A stretch of 64,000 nt of DNA from Corynebacterium minutissimum (GTDB lineage Bacteria; Actinomycetota; Actinomycetes; Mycobacteriales; Mycobacteriaceae): assembly GCF_016889765.1 (NCBI RefSeq), contig NZ_CP069533.1:992001-1056000 (forward strand). The letters run 5' to 3'. Of this stretch, positions 16,694 to 26,278 are shown piece by piece (within the stretch, counting starts at the first letter, position 1; each line of letters starts with the position of its first letter). The translations under genes were made by a program, and so were the position numbers. A model generated the notes under the pieces. That model ran no database searches and was not told where the DNA came from. It worked only from the letters and a program-made list of their open reading frames with translations.

Positions 16694-18043
16694 TCAGCCA
16701 TCAGCGGAGCGAAGCAGCGTCGGATCTACATCCACGACTGGCTCAGCAACCTCCACGACTTCAATATCAGGAACAGAAGCGTCGGAAGGCGTAGTCCCTT
16801 CGGTGGCCGATTGATTCTCAGCACTGTGAGCTGAAACGACATTAATCTTGGCAGCGGCGAGCGCTGCTCGGTCGCGGGCGGTTTCAACTTCCTCAGCAGT
16901 CGTAGCCACCATCCCCATGCGGCGGCCCGAATACGCCCACGGCTTACCAAACAGACGCACGTCCGTCTCCTCATAAGCCATGGCAGCATCGAGGCCGGAA
17001 TACGAGACGTCGTCAAGCTCAGCATCCGCGTGGAGAATGACCGCAGCACCGGGACTGACCAACGTGACGTCAATGGGAAGGCCCAACATGGCGCGCACGT
17101 GCAAATCAAACTCGGAGAAGCGCTGGGTATAGTCCGTCAGCATCGCCGTATCCAACGGGCGTGGCGAGACGGAGGAGAAGTACACGTCATCGCCAGCCAC
17201 GAAGAGCTCTACGCCGTACACGCCACGTCCACCCAACTCATTGGAGATGCGCGCGGCCACGGAACGTGCATTCGCCAGCGCATCCTCACTCATCGCCATG
17301 GGCTGCCAGGACTCCACCAGGTCACCCTTTTCGTGACGGTGACCAATAGGCTCACTAAACCACGTGGCCATCTTGCCCGTGGCCGGGTCAATGGAGCGCA
17401 CCGCCAGGAGCGTGACCTCATAATCAAAGTCCACGAAGCGCTCCACCACCACGCGCTTATCATCTGAGGACACGTGGCGCACCATGGACCAGGCCTCCTC
17501 AACGTCCTCTTCTTCCTTAAGAAGGACGTGCCCCTTGCCGGAGGTCGTAATATCCGGCTTCACGATGCACGGCAGGCCCAACTCCTCTACCGCCTGCTGC
17601 AGCTCCTCAGGGGACTCCGCGAAGCGATAGCCGGACACAGGCAAGCCGATACTCTCAGCCACGCCACGCACGCTCTCACGCGATTGGGTCAGCGCGCACG
17701 CACGCGCGGAGGGCACCACAGTGGCCCCCAGTTCTCCCTCCACGCGCTCAAGGGCTTCGATCGCCACTGTCTCCACCTCGGGGACGACGTAGTCCGGCTT
17801 GATTCGCTCAGTAAGCTCCCACACCTTCTGCGGATCTCTGATGTCTGCGATGTAACTAAAGTGCGCGAGCTGCTGCGCGGGTGCTCCTGCGTAGCGGTCC
17901 ACGGCGTGAACCTCGAGCCCTAAATTTTGGAAGGCCATTGCCAGCTGCTTGCCCAGCTCACCCGCTCCTAGCAACAGCACCTTGGTAGCGGTTGCTGTGA
18001 GCGGGGTGCCGATGCGGCCTGCGTTATCGCCTGCGGTAGTCAT
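16694..18043 (-). CDS. purT: Formate-dependent GAR transformylase
   Basis: About 449 residues of an ATP-grasp enzyme. N-terminal KVLLLGAGELGKQLAMAFQNLG binds nucleotide, PEVETVAIEALERVE and the RESVRGVAE region are PurT-like, and ITTSGKGHVLLKEEEDVEEAW forms the ATP-grasp loop. It converts GAR to formyl-GAR using formate and ATP in purine synthesis. I chose ATG 18043; a GTG at 18061 would add six residues. The C-terminal 50 residues are variable and acidic, longer than in E. coli PurT. It is followed, on the same strand upstream, by purA. Confidence 0.94.
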   Translation of the reverse strand: MTTAGDNAGRIGTPLTATATKVLLLGAGELGKQLAMAFQNLGLEVHAVDRYAGAPAQQLAHFSYIADIRDPQKVWELTERIKPDYVVPEVETVAIEALERVEGELGATVVPSARACALTQSRESVRGVAESIGLPVSGYRFAESPEELQQAVEELGLPCIVKPDITTSGKGHVLLKEEEDVEEAWSMVRHVSSDDKRVVVERFVDFDYEVTLLAVRSIDPATGKMATWFSEPIGHRHEKGDLVESWQPMAMSEDALANARSVAARISNELGGRGVYGVELFVAGDDVYFSSVSPRPLDTAMLTDYTQRFSEFDLHVRAMLGLPIDVTLVSPGAAVILHADAELDDVSYSGLDAAMAYEETDVRLFGKPWAYSGRRMGMVATTAEEVETARDRAALAAAKINVVSAHSAENQSATEGTTPSDASVPDIEVVEVAEPVVDVDPTLLRSADG

Positions 18044-18099
18044 TCTCGAATTATCGCACACATTTGACGCTGTGCCGCTTGGCGACGTCCCCCTCGTCC

Positions 18100-19392
18100 T
18101 TACTGATCCTCCATGACATCGTGGCGCACAATGGTCTGATCGCGGCCAGGGCCCACACCAATGTAGGAGATACGGCAGCCGGAGAGCTCCTCTAGGCGCA
18201 GGACGTAATCCTGAGCCTTCTGCGGGAGCTCCTCAAAGGTCTTGCAGTCAGTGATGTCCTCATCCCAGGCCGGCATGGTCTCAAAGATGGGCTCGGCGTG
18301 GTGGAACTCAGACTGGGTCAGCGGCATCTCGTCGTAACGCTTGCCGTCGACGTCATAGGCTACGCAGATGGGAATCTCACCGATGCCAGTGAGCACATCC
18401 AGCTTGGTAAGGAAGTAATCCGTGAAGCCATTGACGCGGGTGGCATAGCGAGCAATGACGGAGTCATACCAACCACAACGACGCTTGCGGCCGGTGTTGA
18501 CGCCAATCTCGCCGCCGGTGGTCTGTAGGTACTCGCCCCACTTATCGAAAAGCTCGGTCGGGAACGGGCCAGCGCCCACGCGGGTGGTGTAGGCCTTGAT
18601 GATGCCCAAGGAGGTCGTGATTCGCGTCGGGCCAATGCCGGAACCTACAGAGGCACCGCCCGCAGTCGGATTCGATGACGTCACGAACGGGTAGGTGCCG
18701 TGGTCGACGTCCAGCATGGTGGCCTGCCCGCCCTCCATGAGGACGTGCTTGCCCTCATCCAGTGCCTGGTTGAGCTCCAGCTCGGCCTCAATCACCATCG
18801 GGCGCAGGCGGTCGCGGTAGCTCAGGAAGTACTCCACAACCTGCTCCGGCTCAATGGCCTTGCGGTTGTACATCTTCACCAGCATCTGGTTTTTAATGTC
18901 TAGCGCGGATTCGACCTTCTGGCGCAGGATGGATTCATCGAAAATGTCCTGCACGCGGATGCCGATGCGCGCAACCTTGTCGGCATACGCCGGACCGATA
19001 CCGCGACCGGTGGTGCCGATGGCGCGCTTGCCTAGGAAGCGCTCCTGCACGCGGTCAAGCGTCTGGTGGTACGGCGCTACAAGGTGTGCGTTGGCGGAGA
19101 TGCGCAGGCGCGACGCGTTGGCGCCACGGGCTTCGAGGCCATCAATCTCGTCAAAGAGAGCCTCCAGGTTAATCACCACGCCGTTGCCCAGAACCGGGGT
19201 GGCGTTTTCAGAAAGAATGCCGGCGGGAAGGAGCTTCAGCTCGTACTTCTCGCCGCCGACCACGACGGTGTGGCCGGCATTGTTACCGCCGTTAGGCTTA
19301 ACTACGTAATCGACTTTGCCGCCGAGGATGTCAGTAGCCTTGCCCTTGCCTTCGTCGCCCCACTGGGCGCCGACGATGACGATCGCTGCCAT
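18100..19392 (-). CDS. purA: Adenylosuccinate synthetase
   Basis: 430 residues. The opening IVIVGAQWGDEGKGKATDIL contains the GTP-binding loop and catalytic aspartate, and GNNAGHTVV carries the catalytic histidine. The second signature is in GIGPAYADKVARIGIR. It makes adenylosuccinate from IMP, aspartate and GTP. The start codon at 19392 has AGGAAGTG upstream. It is followed 57 bases later by purT on the same strand, so both purine genes may share a transcript. Confidence 0.97.
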   Translation of the reverse strand: MAAIVIVGAQWGDEGKGKATDILGGKVDYVVKPNGGNNAGHTVVVGGEKYELKLLPAGILSENATPVLGNGVVINLEALFDEIDGLEARGANASRLRISANAHLVAPYHQTLDRVQERFLGKRAIGTTGRGIGPAYADKVARIGIRVQDIFDESILRQKVESALDIKNQMLVKMYNRKAIEPEQVVEYFLSYRDRLRPMVIEAELELNQALDEGKHVLMEGGQATMLDVDHGTYPFVTSSNPTAGGASVGSGIGPTRITTSLGIIKAYTTRVGAGPFPTELFDKWGEYLQTTGGEIGVNTGRKRRCGWYDSVIARYATRVNGFTDYFLTKLDVLTGIGEIPICVAYDVDGKRYDEMPLTQSEFHHAEPIFETMPAWDEDITDCKTFEELPQKAQDYVLRLEELSGCRISYIGVGPGRDQTIVRHDVMEDQ

Positions 19393-19540
19393 TTTGGTGT
19401 CACTTCCTAGTTATTGAAGTCAAATACGCACCTACTTTACCTGCCCTGCTTGTGTGGTGGTGAGTTTGTGACAAGGTCATCAAGAATTAGCGTGCTGGCA
19501 GCACGAGGCACGATCCGCAGCAACTTCAGCAAAGATCCAA

Positions 19541-20629
19541 CTAGACGCTTTCGGTGTTTGTCTCGTCACCGTCTGAGTCCTCGTTTTCGAAATAGATAGT
19601 GTCGTTGGTGAACATCAGCCTCGACTTGTCTGGGGTACTGACGATAATGCTGTCATCAACAACGGCAATTTGAGCCTCGATGTCACCGATGCCAATTCGG
19701 TAGAGTCCGTTGCCCTCAATTTTCTTGCCATTGGTTGGGATTTCGTCGTCATACTGGCTGAATTCGGTACTGTTCTCCAGTGGCAGGAAGGTCACTAAGT
19801 TAAATTCCATACCTTCTGGCATTGGGCTCTTACCGCCCTTAATGCCCCAACCCCCGCCATCGCCATGTGCACAGTCGATAGCGTTATTCTCCTCAGCGAT
19901 TCCGCAGACCATGTTCCAGCCATCGGCAGCGATAGTGAAGAGCTCTTCGCCGCGGAGGTCTTCTTCATCCTTAGCCAAGTCCGCAGATTCGGTGGGTTCA
20001 GACTTCACGTCAAGGTAGAAGATATCAGAGTTCACACCGTCAAAAGAGTCATCCATCATAGGTGCTTCGGTGCCTGGGCGCTTATAAACTTTGCCTTCAA
20101 CACCAACAATGTCACCGTCGGTCTCGGACTCATAGGTGTAGCCCTCGCCATCCTCGCTGACCTCGAACGAGGAGGATGTGATGTAAAGAGCATCCTCGCT
20201 ATAGATTTTGCCATTGACGAAGAAAGCAGGGACTTTAACGGATTCTCCACCGAACTTGCCCTCCAGCACCACGTAGCTGAGGAACTTGCACGGGTCATAC
20301 TCGTCTTCACCGACGGTGAGGTCCTCGAATTTCTCGGTGGAGCCCTTCACGTAAGCTTCCTTGTTCTCCAACACCTTGCCGAGTTCGGTGTCCTCCAGCT
20401 TCGTGCCTTCCCCACACTTGGCGCTCGTGGTGGATGAAGCCGAGCTGCTGGAGGATGCGGTACTCGAGGTCGTGGGTGCTTCCGAGCTCGACTCTGCCAG
20501 GGTCATTGCCGCCGCTGTGGTGAAAGCGGGTTCTTCGGCTTTGTCACCAGAGCCTCCGCCAAAAGTACAGGCGCTCAGCGCCAGGCCCGTAGCGGAGAGG
20601 AGTGCGAGAGTAGTCATGCGAGCAGACAC
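19541..20629 (-). CDS. Secreted lipoprotein of unknown function
   Basis: 362 residues. The start is GTG 20629, supported by GGAGG nine bases upstream. A signal peptide ends in the lipobox LSAC (residues 18-21), followed by a Ser/Thr/Ala-rich linker to about residue 70. The mature part is acidic, with a two-cysteine pair (KCGEGTKLED and DPCKFLSYV) and another (MVCGIAEENNAIDCAHG) that may form disulfides. The C-terminus is very acidic. No family is recognised. It stands alone between purA and a divergent unknown gene. Confidence 0.8.
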   Translation of the reverse strand: MSARMTTLALLSATGLALSACTFGGGSGDKAEEPAFTTAAAMTLAESSSEAPTTSSTASSSSSASSTTSAKCGEGTKLEDTELGKVLENKEAYVKGSTEKFEDLTVGEDEYDPCKFLSYVVLEGKFGGESVKVPAFFVNGKIYSEDALYITSSSFEVSEDGEGYTYESETDGDIVGVEGKVYKRPGTEAPMMDDSFDGVNSDIFYLDVKSEPTESADLAKDEEDLRGEELFTIAADGWNMVCGIAEENNAIDCAHGDGGGWGIKGGKSPMPEGMEFNLVTFLPLENSTEFSQYDDEIPTNGKKIEGNGLYRIGIGDIEAQIAVVDDSIIVSTPDKSRLMFTNDTIYFENEDSDGDETNTESV

Positions 20630-20783
20630 AGTGAGAAACCTCCAAGGGGTAGATAGGACTCTGCTGGAACTCTTCGATGTAGGAAACCTTGTGGGGTGTG
20701 ACTGCCAGACTACCCAGCCCTTGTGATGCGCACTACAACATTGGGCAAGGCTCCCCGTTTCTCGGTTGGTGAATTGCCCGCCA

Positions 20784-20813
20784 TTACAGGTTTGCAGATG
20801 GGGCTTCTATGAT
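20784..20813 (+). promoter_or_regulatory. Possible housekeeping promoter
   Basis: TTACAG (20784-20789), an 18-base spacer and TATGAT (20808-20813) resemble a SigA promoter. Transcription would begin at about 20820, exactly at an in-frame ATG, so the downstream gene might be read leaderless from there. Confidence 0.35.
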
Positions 20814-20921
20814 CCTTGTATGTTCTGTGCGCTTTTAGACTGCGGCGGCCAGTTCGCAGTCACCGCTTCCGCTCCCATTGCCCACGCTGAAGAGCAAGGG
20901 CTTAAGGTGCGGCGACTGCCC

Positions 20922-21704
20922 ATGAGCAAGATCCCGACACGCGCCGAGCTCAAAGAGCTTGATGCACTAGCAAAGGAGATTCTGCCGGAGGACCCGACTC
21001 CAACGCTCGATGAGATCGCTGCACAGCCAGACGTGGACCATTTAGGACGACCGGGCGCAGCGCCGCAAGCACGATTCTTGCGCGAGCCGTTGCGCGTAGT
21101 CGTCATTGGAAGCGATGCGGCGCTGAGCGCCGTGCTTACCCGGATGATGCGTGCGGACTATCTGTGGGCTGAGGTGGGCTTCGTGCCAACGGAGGAGACA
21201 TCCACGGCAGCGATGAATTGGGGACTACCAACCTCCACAGAAGACGCTCTCTCATTTGCGTTGAGTGCGCCGGTCAAGCCGGTACCGCTCATTCGAAATG
21301 ATGCGGGTCTGGCCGTTGCGGGCTCGGCCACCATTGCGGAATGGTCAGAGGAGGAGATTACAGGCGAGATTATCGTCGATGATGCTGTGCTCCTGCGCGC
21401 GGACCGCGAGACACACGTCTTTGGCGCTCGCCTTGTGCCCATGACCGATGCGCCGGGCATCGTGGCGGCAAAGGCGGTATCGAGCTTTACTGCGGAAGCT
21501 GAGCCACGGCGGAGACTATTCGCTCGGCTCCGCAAACAAGCACAGCCGGGGCAACTCGACCCCGATAGCGTGGTGCAGGGAAGAGCCGTGCAGGCAGGCG
21601 GGCCAGCGCTGAGCGTCAGCGTCGATGGTGTCCGCGCACCGCGTCCGGCCAAACGCGTGACGTTCTACCGTCACCTGCGCGACCTGCAGATAGTGCGGCC
21701 CTAG
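20922..21704 (+). CDS. Conserved hypothetical protein
   Basis: About 260 residues, not recognised. The start is uncertain. MSKIPTRAELKELDALAKEIL at 20922 looks like a natural N-terminus but has AAGGTG too far upstream; a leaderless start at 20820 would add 34 residues with poorer codon use. A predicted beta strand RVVVIGSDAALSAVLTRMMR resembles a Rossmann-type nucleotide loop but lacks its glycines. The C-terminus is basic (RPAKRVTFYRHLRDLQ). No signal peptide. It converges on the FUSC gene with a six-base gap. Confidence 0.65.
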   Translation: MSKIPTRAELKELDALAKEILPEDPTPTLDEIAAQPDVDHLGRPGAAPQARFLREPLRVVVIGSDAALSAVLTRMMRADYLWAEVGFVPTEETSTAAMNWGLPTSTEDALSFALSAPVKPVPLIRNDAGLAVAGSATIAEWSEEEITGEIIVDDAVLLRADRETHVFGARLVPMTDAPGIVAAKAVSSFTAEAEPRRRLFARLRKQAQPGQLDPDSVVQGRAVQAGGPALSVSVDGVRAPRPAKRVTFYRHLRDLQIVRP

Positions 21705-21710
21705 TCATCC

Positions 21711-22925
21711 TTAATCTTCGTCCTCCAGCACCTCCGGTGGGTAGGCCGGGTGCTTCGACGTGGGCACTAGCTGCGCCACCGCGGATTCGCGAGACATGCC
21801 ACAAATCATGAGCAAGTCCACGATGATGGAGCGCGTTTGTGCCAGCACCGCATAAGCGGATAGAACCGGCTTCTCCCCCGCCATGTCAACAGAGCAGCGT
21901 GCCGCTAGCAGGCGCAGGCGGTGGACGATGTCGGGGATGGCGTGGGCTTCATCCACGCGGCGTTCCCGTGCGGATTGGTGGCTATAGAGCTCCGAGAGTT
22001 CCATCATGATGTCCGAGATGTCGTCGATAAGCTCGATCTGCTCCGGGGTTGCTTCATCATCATCTTCAGCCAGGACGAGCGCACGGCGGGACAGCACACG
22101 GGTGCCGCGGACAACGTTATCGACGGGAGTGAGAATACGCTCCAAGGAGCGGACGTTGCGCTGCGAGCCCCACAGGAATGGTGATAGGCGTGCGGTCTCC
22201 GCACCACCTTTCGTAGCGTTGAGCATGTTGTTTATGTCATCCTGAGTGCCGCGTACAGCATCACGTGCCTCCTGGATGCGATCCGGATCGTTATCTTCGA
22301 GGCCTTTCGACACATCGACAAGCACCGATGACGTGATTCCTAAAACCTTGGACACCTCGGTTCGGCCTGCTCGCAGAGGCGAATTCGGAATAAGCATGAT
22401 CATGGACAGGCCAATAACCGCACCGATAATGGCGTCAATCGCGCGGGAGACTCCGCCCATCTCCGCTGGGGGCAAAATCGTGGCAATGAGGATGGCGGCA
22501 ATGACAATCTGGTTAGACACCAACTGCGAGCCGGTGACGAGGGAACCGATAATCAACGCCAGACCAATAATGATGGTCATGTGAATGGGTCCAGTGCCAA
22601 GTGCATCTACGAGCAAGGTACCCACGAGAACGCCGATGACACCGCCGATAGCCATGTCGACTGCACGTTTGATGCGGTCGCTGCCAGATAGGCCCAGAAT
22701 GATGATGACGGCCATCGGGGCGAAGAAGGGCTGCTCGTGGCCGAAGAAATCGTGCGCTACATAGAACGCGAGGCCAGCGCCAAGGGTGCACTGGATCATG
22801 AAAACCAGCCGGTTGCGCACGCGCGTAAAGCGTGACTTTAAAGACCTATCTACTAGCCGCAGCTGCTCGCGGGTAGTCCTGCGAACGCGCTTAACGGTAC
22901 TCGTCGATGACTCTTGCGCTCCCAT
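21711..22925 (-). CDS. FUSC / aromatic acid exporter-family membrane protein
   Basis: 404 residues. After a basic cytoplasmic start, five to six hydrophobic segments occupy residues 40-190 (FMIQCTLGAGLAFYVAHDF, MAVIIILGL, IGGVIGVLVGTLLVDALG, MTIIIGLALIIGSLV, IVIAAILIATILPP, AIIGAVIGLSMIMLIP). A long helical cytoplasmic domain follows to the end. This half-length FUSC layout is common in actinobacteria and is presumed to export small organic acids or take part in envelope functions. Substrate unknown. No partner gene is adjacent. Confidence 0.8.
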   Translation of the reverse strand: MGAQESSTSTVKRVRRTTREQLRLVDRSLKSRFTRVRNRLVFMIQCTLGAGLAFYVAHDFFGHEQPFFAPMAVIIILGLSGSDRIKRAVDMAIGGVIGVLVGTLLVDALGTGPIHMTIIIGLALIIGSLVTGSQLVSNQIVIAAILIATILPPAEMGGVSRAIDAIIGAVIGLSMIMLIPNSPLRAGRTEVSKVLGITSSVLVDVSKGLEDNDPDRIQEARDAVRGTQDDINNMLNATKGGAETARLSPFLWGSQRNVRSLERILTPVDNVVRGTRVLSRRALVLAEDDDEATPEQIELIDDISDIMMELSELYSHQSARERRVDEAHAIPDIVHRLRLLAARCSVDMAGEKPVLSAYAVLAQTRSIIVDLLMICGMSRESAVAQLVPTSKHPAYPPEVLEDED

Positions 22926-22984
22926 GGTTTCCGTATCTTACGCGTTCAGCTGTCGGCGTTGACTGGGGCGGCCGGGGCTAGATG

Positions 22985-23040
22985 CAAAAATGAGCACGGT
23001 AGCCTTCCGAACCGGGTGGATTCGGGAGCTATCGTGCTCA
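22985..23040 (-). terminator. Intrinsic terminator of fba
   Basis: On the minus strand TGAGCACGATAGC pairs with GCTACCGTGCTCA (one G-T pair), an inner CCGAA/TTCGG stem caps it, and TTTTTGC follows. It lies 69 bases after the fba stop. Confidence 0.85.
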
Positions 23041-23108
23041 GATCGTGCGCTGGCATAGGGCGTCTTGACGAAAGGGGGACGTCGCCAAGCAACAGCGCCC
23101 TCGAACCG

Positions 23109-24143
23109 TTACTTAGAGACGGTCTTGCCCACAGAGTGCAGGTCCTGGCAGGCCTCGACCACGCGGTCAGCCATAGCCTGCTCTGCCTTCTTCATGTAGG
23201 AACGCGGGTCGTAGACCTTCTTGTTACCAACCTCGCCGTCAATCTTGAAGACGCCATCGTAGTTGGCGAACATGTGGCGAGCGACCGGGTTGGTGAAGGC
23301 GTACTGGGTATCGGTGTCAACGTTCATCTTGATAACGCCGTAACGCAGAGCCTCCTCGATCTTCTCCTTCTCGGAGCCGGAGCCACCGTGGAAGACAAAG
23401 TCGAACGGCTGGGCGCCGTCCTCAAGGCCAAGCTTCTTGGTGGCAACCTTCTGGCCCTCATCCAGAACCTCCGGACGCAGCTTCACGTTGCCCGGCTTGT
23501 ACACGCCATGGACGTTGCCGAAGGTAGCGGCCAGCAGGTAGCGGCCCTTCTCACCGGTGCCGAGGGCATCGATGGTCTTCTCGAAGTCCTCCGGGGAGGT
23601 GTAGAGGTTAGCGCCAGCCTTAGCCTGAACGCCGTCCTCTTCGCCACCGACAACGCCAATCTCAACCTCGAGAATGATGTTGGCGTTCTTAGCCTTCTCC
23701 AGCAGCTCCTGAGCGATTTCCAGGTTCTCATCGATCGGGATAGCGGAGCCATCCCACATGTGGGACTGGAACAACGGCAGCTCGCCGCGGTCTACGCGCT
23801 CCTGGGAGAGGGCGATGAGCGGGCGCACGTACTCATCCAGAACTTCCTTCTGGCAGTGGTCAGTGTGCAGCGCAACGTTGATGCCGTAGTGCTGTGCTGC
23901 TTCGTGAGCGAAGGCAGCGAGTGCCCTTGCACCGGCAACCTTGTTCTTCACGGACAGGCCGGAACCGAACTCGGCACCGCCGGTGGAGAACTGGATGATG
24001 CCGTCAGACTCAGCCTCAGCGAAGCCGCGGAGTGCTGCATTGATGGTTTCGGAGGAGGTGCAGTTGATGGCTGGGAATGCGAAGCCGCCCTTCTTGGCGG
24101 TATCGAGCATCTGGTTATAGACCTCAGGGGTTGCGATTGGCAT
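23109..24143 (-). CDS. fba: Fructose-bisphosphate aldolase, class II
   Basis: 344 residues of the zinc-dependent class II enzyme. ALHTDHCQKEVLDEY holds the catalytic aspartate and a zinc histidine, LEVEIGVVGGEEDG another zinc ligand, and FVFHGGSGSEKEKI with MNVDTDTQYAF the phosphate-binding region. It interconverts fructose-1,6-bisphosphate and the triose phosphates in glycolysis and gluconeogenesis. Single gene with its own terminator; the 167-base gap upstream must contain its promoter. Very uniform, preferred codon use suggests high expression. Confidence 0.97.
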   Translation of the reverse strand: MPIATPEVYNQMLDTAKKGGFAFPAINCTSSETINAALRGFAEAESDGIIQFSTGGAEFGSGLSVKNKVAGARALAAFAHEAAQHYGINVALHTDHCQKEVLDEYVRPLIALSQERVDRGELPLFQSHMWDGSAIPIDENLEIAQELLEKAKNANIILEVEIGVVGGEEDGVQAKAGANLYTSPEDFEKTIDALGTGEKGRYLLAATFGNVHGVYKPGNVKLRPEVLDEGQKVATKKLGLEDGAQPFDFVFHGGSGSEKEKIEEALRYGVIKMNVDTDTQYAFTNPVARHMFANYDGVFKIDGEVGNKKVYDPRSYMKKAEQAMADRVVEACQDLHSVGKTVSK

Positions 24144-24310
24144 AAAGATCCATCCTTTGGAGTTGCTGTGCAGTAAGCCGTGCTACCTCGCTGTTCGGCG
24201 AAACAACACGTTCCAACACCCAAGTATGCCTATCGATGTTGGTTTTCGCCGTGCGATACGGTGTGATCTCACTTAAGGGGGTGATCCCAGTTCGCAGTGA
24301 TACAGGTCTA

Positions 24311-25522
24311 CTAGGAGTTTTGTACCTTTTTGGATTCTGACTTGTACTTCCAAATTCGGGCGCAGGCCTCCAGTAGCATCCAACCGGACAACTGAACGGA
24401 CAAATCGCGCTCGGCCACGCGGATGATGCCAACCTTCTGGCCCAGACTCGACGGGCCGAATCCGTAGTTGTGGGGCAGTTTCGCGTCCGCAGTCCAGTCG
24501 GAACCAAAAATAGGCAGGCCGTCGACCTCGAGGCGGTGCTCCCACACGGACTCAGCGGAGCTAATGACGAGGCGTGCCGCCAGTTTCTTCGTGGCGCGAT
24601 TGGCAGGTGAATCGCCAGGAAGGCGTACGGCTACATCTGCGAGGTAGCGCACGAGAATGCCCTTGAACAGGCCGCCATCGCCGTCTCCGGTTTTCCAGTC
24701 GATGACACCCGTATGGGTAGCCATGCCTGTGGCCACAGCTTGGACAAGACTGCGAATGCGGGTGGTGTAATCCATCATGTCTTTGGCCAAGTCAGCCTCG
24801 TAAATGGTGTCGATGGTTTCCAAGGAAGTCAGTCCTGACTTCTTGCGGAGGGCAAGGACAATCTCCAGGCAAGCACCGAGGACAACGCCTTGGCAGTAGG
24901 GGTGGATGGCGCGAACAACTTCGCGGCCGTCCATGCGCATGCGGATGCCGTCCATAACGAATCCGTCATCGTCGATGAGGTGGTCGTAGATCCAGTCCAC
25001 GATGTGGCGGGCTTCGTCTAGACGCCCCATGCGGGCAAGCATGATGGCCCCGGGGCCGTTGGACGGCACGTTGAGGAAGGTCTCGCCTTCGCGCCACGGC
25101 AGCACTCCCACCTGGGAGTCGATACCGGCGCGAATGTTGCCCTGCAGGACGCTGAGTTTCTTGTACGGGCGCAACTTCTTCAGCTCCCCGGCGCGGGCCA
25201 TGGCGAGGGCCATCCAAGCTTTGTCGTCGTAGTAACGGTTCTTGGTCAGCGCGCGCAGGTTGCGCACGTGGATGCCACGCATGGTGTTGGCAATAAGCGT
25301 CCGGCGCACCTTGGTGTTCTTGCGCAGTGCGGCATCAACCTGGCAATCCAGGTAGTGGGCCTGCCACCAGTAGTGCCAATGGACAAAGAGTGATTCCTTG
25401 GTGGTGGGCGGCCAGCTCACCACTGCAAGGTTGGTACGCGGCAAGCCCCACACAGCGCTCGCATGGCGCTCGTTGATGGCTGTCTCCGCGAGGTCAGCAC
25501 GGTGTGCCCATTTTTCTTTCAC
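24311..25522 (-). CDS. GH76-like (alpha-1,6-mannanase-type) glycosidase fold protein
   Basis: 403 residues from GTG 25522. The motif YYDDKAWMALAMARA matches the DD pair that supplies catalytic residues in glycoside hydrolase family 76, and SNGPGAIMLARMGRLDEA and CQGVVLGACLEIVLAL look like helices of the (alpha/alpha)6 barrel. There is no signal peptide, so it acts in the cytoplasm, or on mannose-containing glycolipid precursors at the inner face. It sits between fba and a SpoU methylase, the same place as in C. glutamicum. The exact substrate is not known. Confidence 0.7.
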   Translation of the reverse strand: MKEKWAHRADLAETAINERHASAVWGLPRTNLAVVSWPPTTKESLFVHWHYWWQAHYLDCQVDAALRKNTKVRRTLIANTMRGIHVRNLRALTKNRYYDDKAWMALAMARAGELKKLRPYKKLSVLQGNIRAGIDSQVGVLPWREGETFLNVPSNGPGAIMLARMGRLDEARHIVDWIYDHLIDDDGFVMDGIRMRMDGREVVRAIHPYCQGVVLGACLEIVLALRKKSGLTSLETIDTIYEADLAKDMMDYTTRIRSLVQAVATGMATHTGVIDWKTGDGDGGLFKGILVRYLADVAVRLPGDSPANRATKKLAARLVISSAESVWEHRLEVDGLPIFGSDWTADAKLPHNYGFGPSSLGQKVGIIRVAERDLSVQLSGWMLLEACARIWKYKSESKKVQNS

Positions 25523-25585
25523 GTCTAACCCATCATTCTGTGATGTGAATTCGTTACCTCACATGTAAACATAGTGGGAGGGGTC

Positions 25586-26278
25586 TCACCATGCTTTTGA
25601 TAAGTCGGCGTGCTGTCGAATCCACGCATGCATGGCAATACCTGCGGCCACGCCCGCATTGATGCTGCGCGTGGAGCCAAATTGGGCGATGGAACATGTC
25701 ATAAGCGCTGCGTCTTGGGCCTCTTGGCTCACACCGGGGCCTTCTTGACCAAAAAGGAGAAGACAGCGCTCAGGTAGTTCTGCGGTTTCGAGGGGCACAC
25801 ACCCGGGGGTGTTGTCGATGGCGACGACGGTGAGCTCCTGCTCGGCGGCCCAAGCCATAAGTTCACTGACGTCGGCATGGTGCATGAGGTGCTGGTACCT
25901 ATCAGTGACCATGGCGCCGCGGCGGTTCCAGCGCCGGCGGCCCACGATGTGGACGGTGTCGACAGCAAAGGCGTTGGCTGTGCGCACGACCGTACCGATG
26001 TTGGCGTCGTTCTCGAAGTTCTCGATGGCGATGTGGAGGGCATGGCGGCGGGTATCGATGTCCGCACGGATGGCCTCGCGCGACCAGTAACGGTAGGCGT
26101 CCACGACGTTGCGGCGGTCGCCTTCAGCCAGCAGCTCTGGGTCGTATTTATCCGCTTCTGGTCCTTCGAGCAGCGGCCCTTCCCAGGGGCCGACGCCGTG
26201 GCGGCCTTCGTTCCACTCGGTGGGGCCTTTGGCGTCGGTGGTTTCGTTGTGGTGAGCGGTGTCGCCGGAATTAGGCAA
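25586..26278 (-). CDS. SpoU/TrmH-family RNA 2'-O-methyltransferase
   Basis: About 230 residues. The SPOUT motifs are present: NFENDANIGTVVRTANAF (motif 1), LLLFGQEGPGVS (motif 2) and IAQFGSTRSINAGVAAGIAMHAW (motif 3), forming the SAM-binding knot. I place the start at TTG 26278, overlapping the pyrE stop by eight bases, with GAGGACC upstream; the longer frame to 26398 lies inside pyrE and reads as non-protein-like sequence. It probably methylates tRNA or rRNA ribose; the exact site is unknown. Likely translated with pyrE. Confidence 0.85.
   Translation of the reverse strand: MPNSGDTAHHNETTDAKGPTEWNEGRHGVGPWEGPLLEGPEADKYDPELLAEGDRRNVVDAYRYWSREAIRADIDTRRHALHIAIENFENDANIGTVVRTANAFAVDTVHIVGRRRWNRRGAMVTDRYQHLMHHADVSELMAWAAEQELTVVAIDNTPGCVPLETAELPERCLLLFGQEGPGVSQEAQDAALMTCSIAQFGSTRSINAGVAAGIAMHAWIRQHADLSKAW

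Noticed and set aside
22914..24176. 420-residue open frame on the plus strand
   Set aside because: Antisense of fba and runs through the fba terminator.
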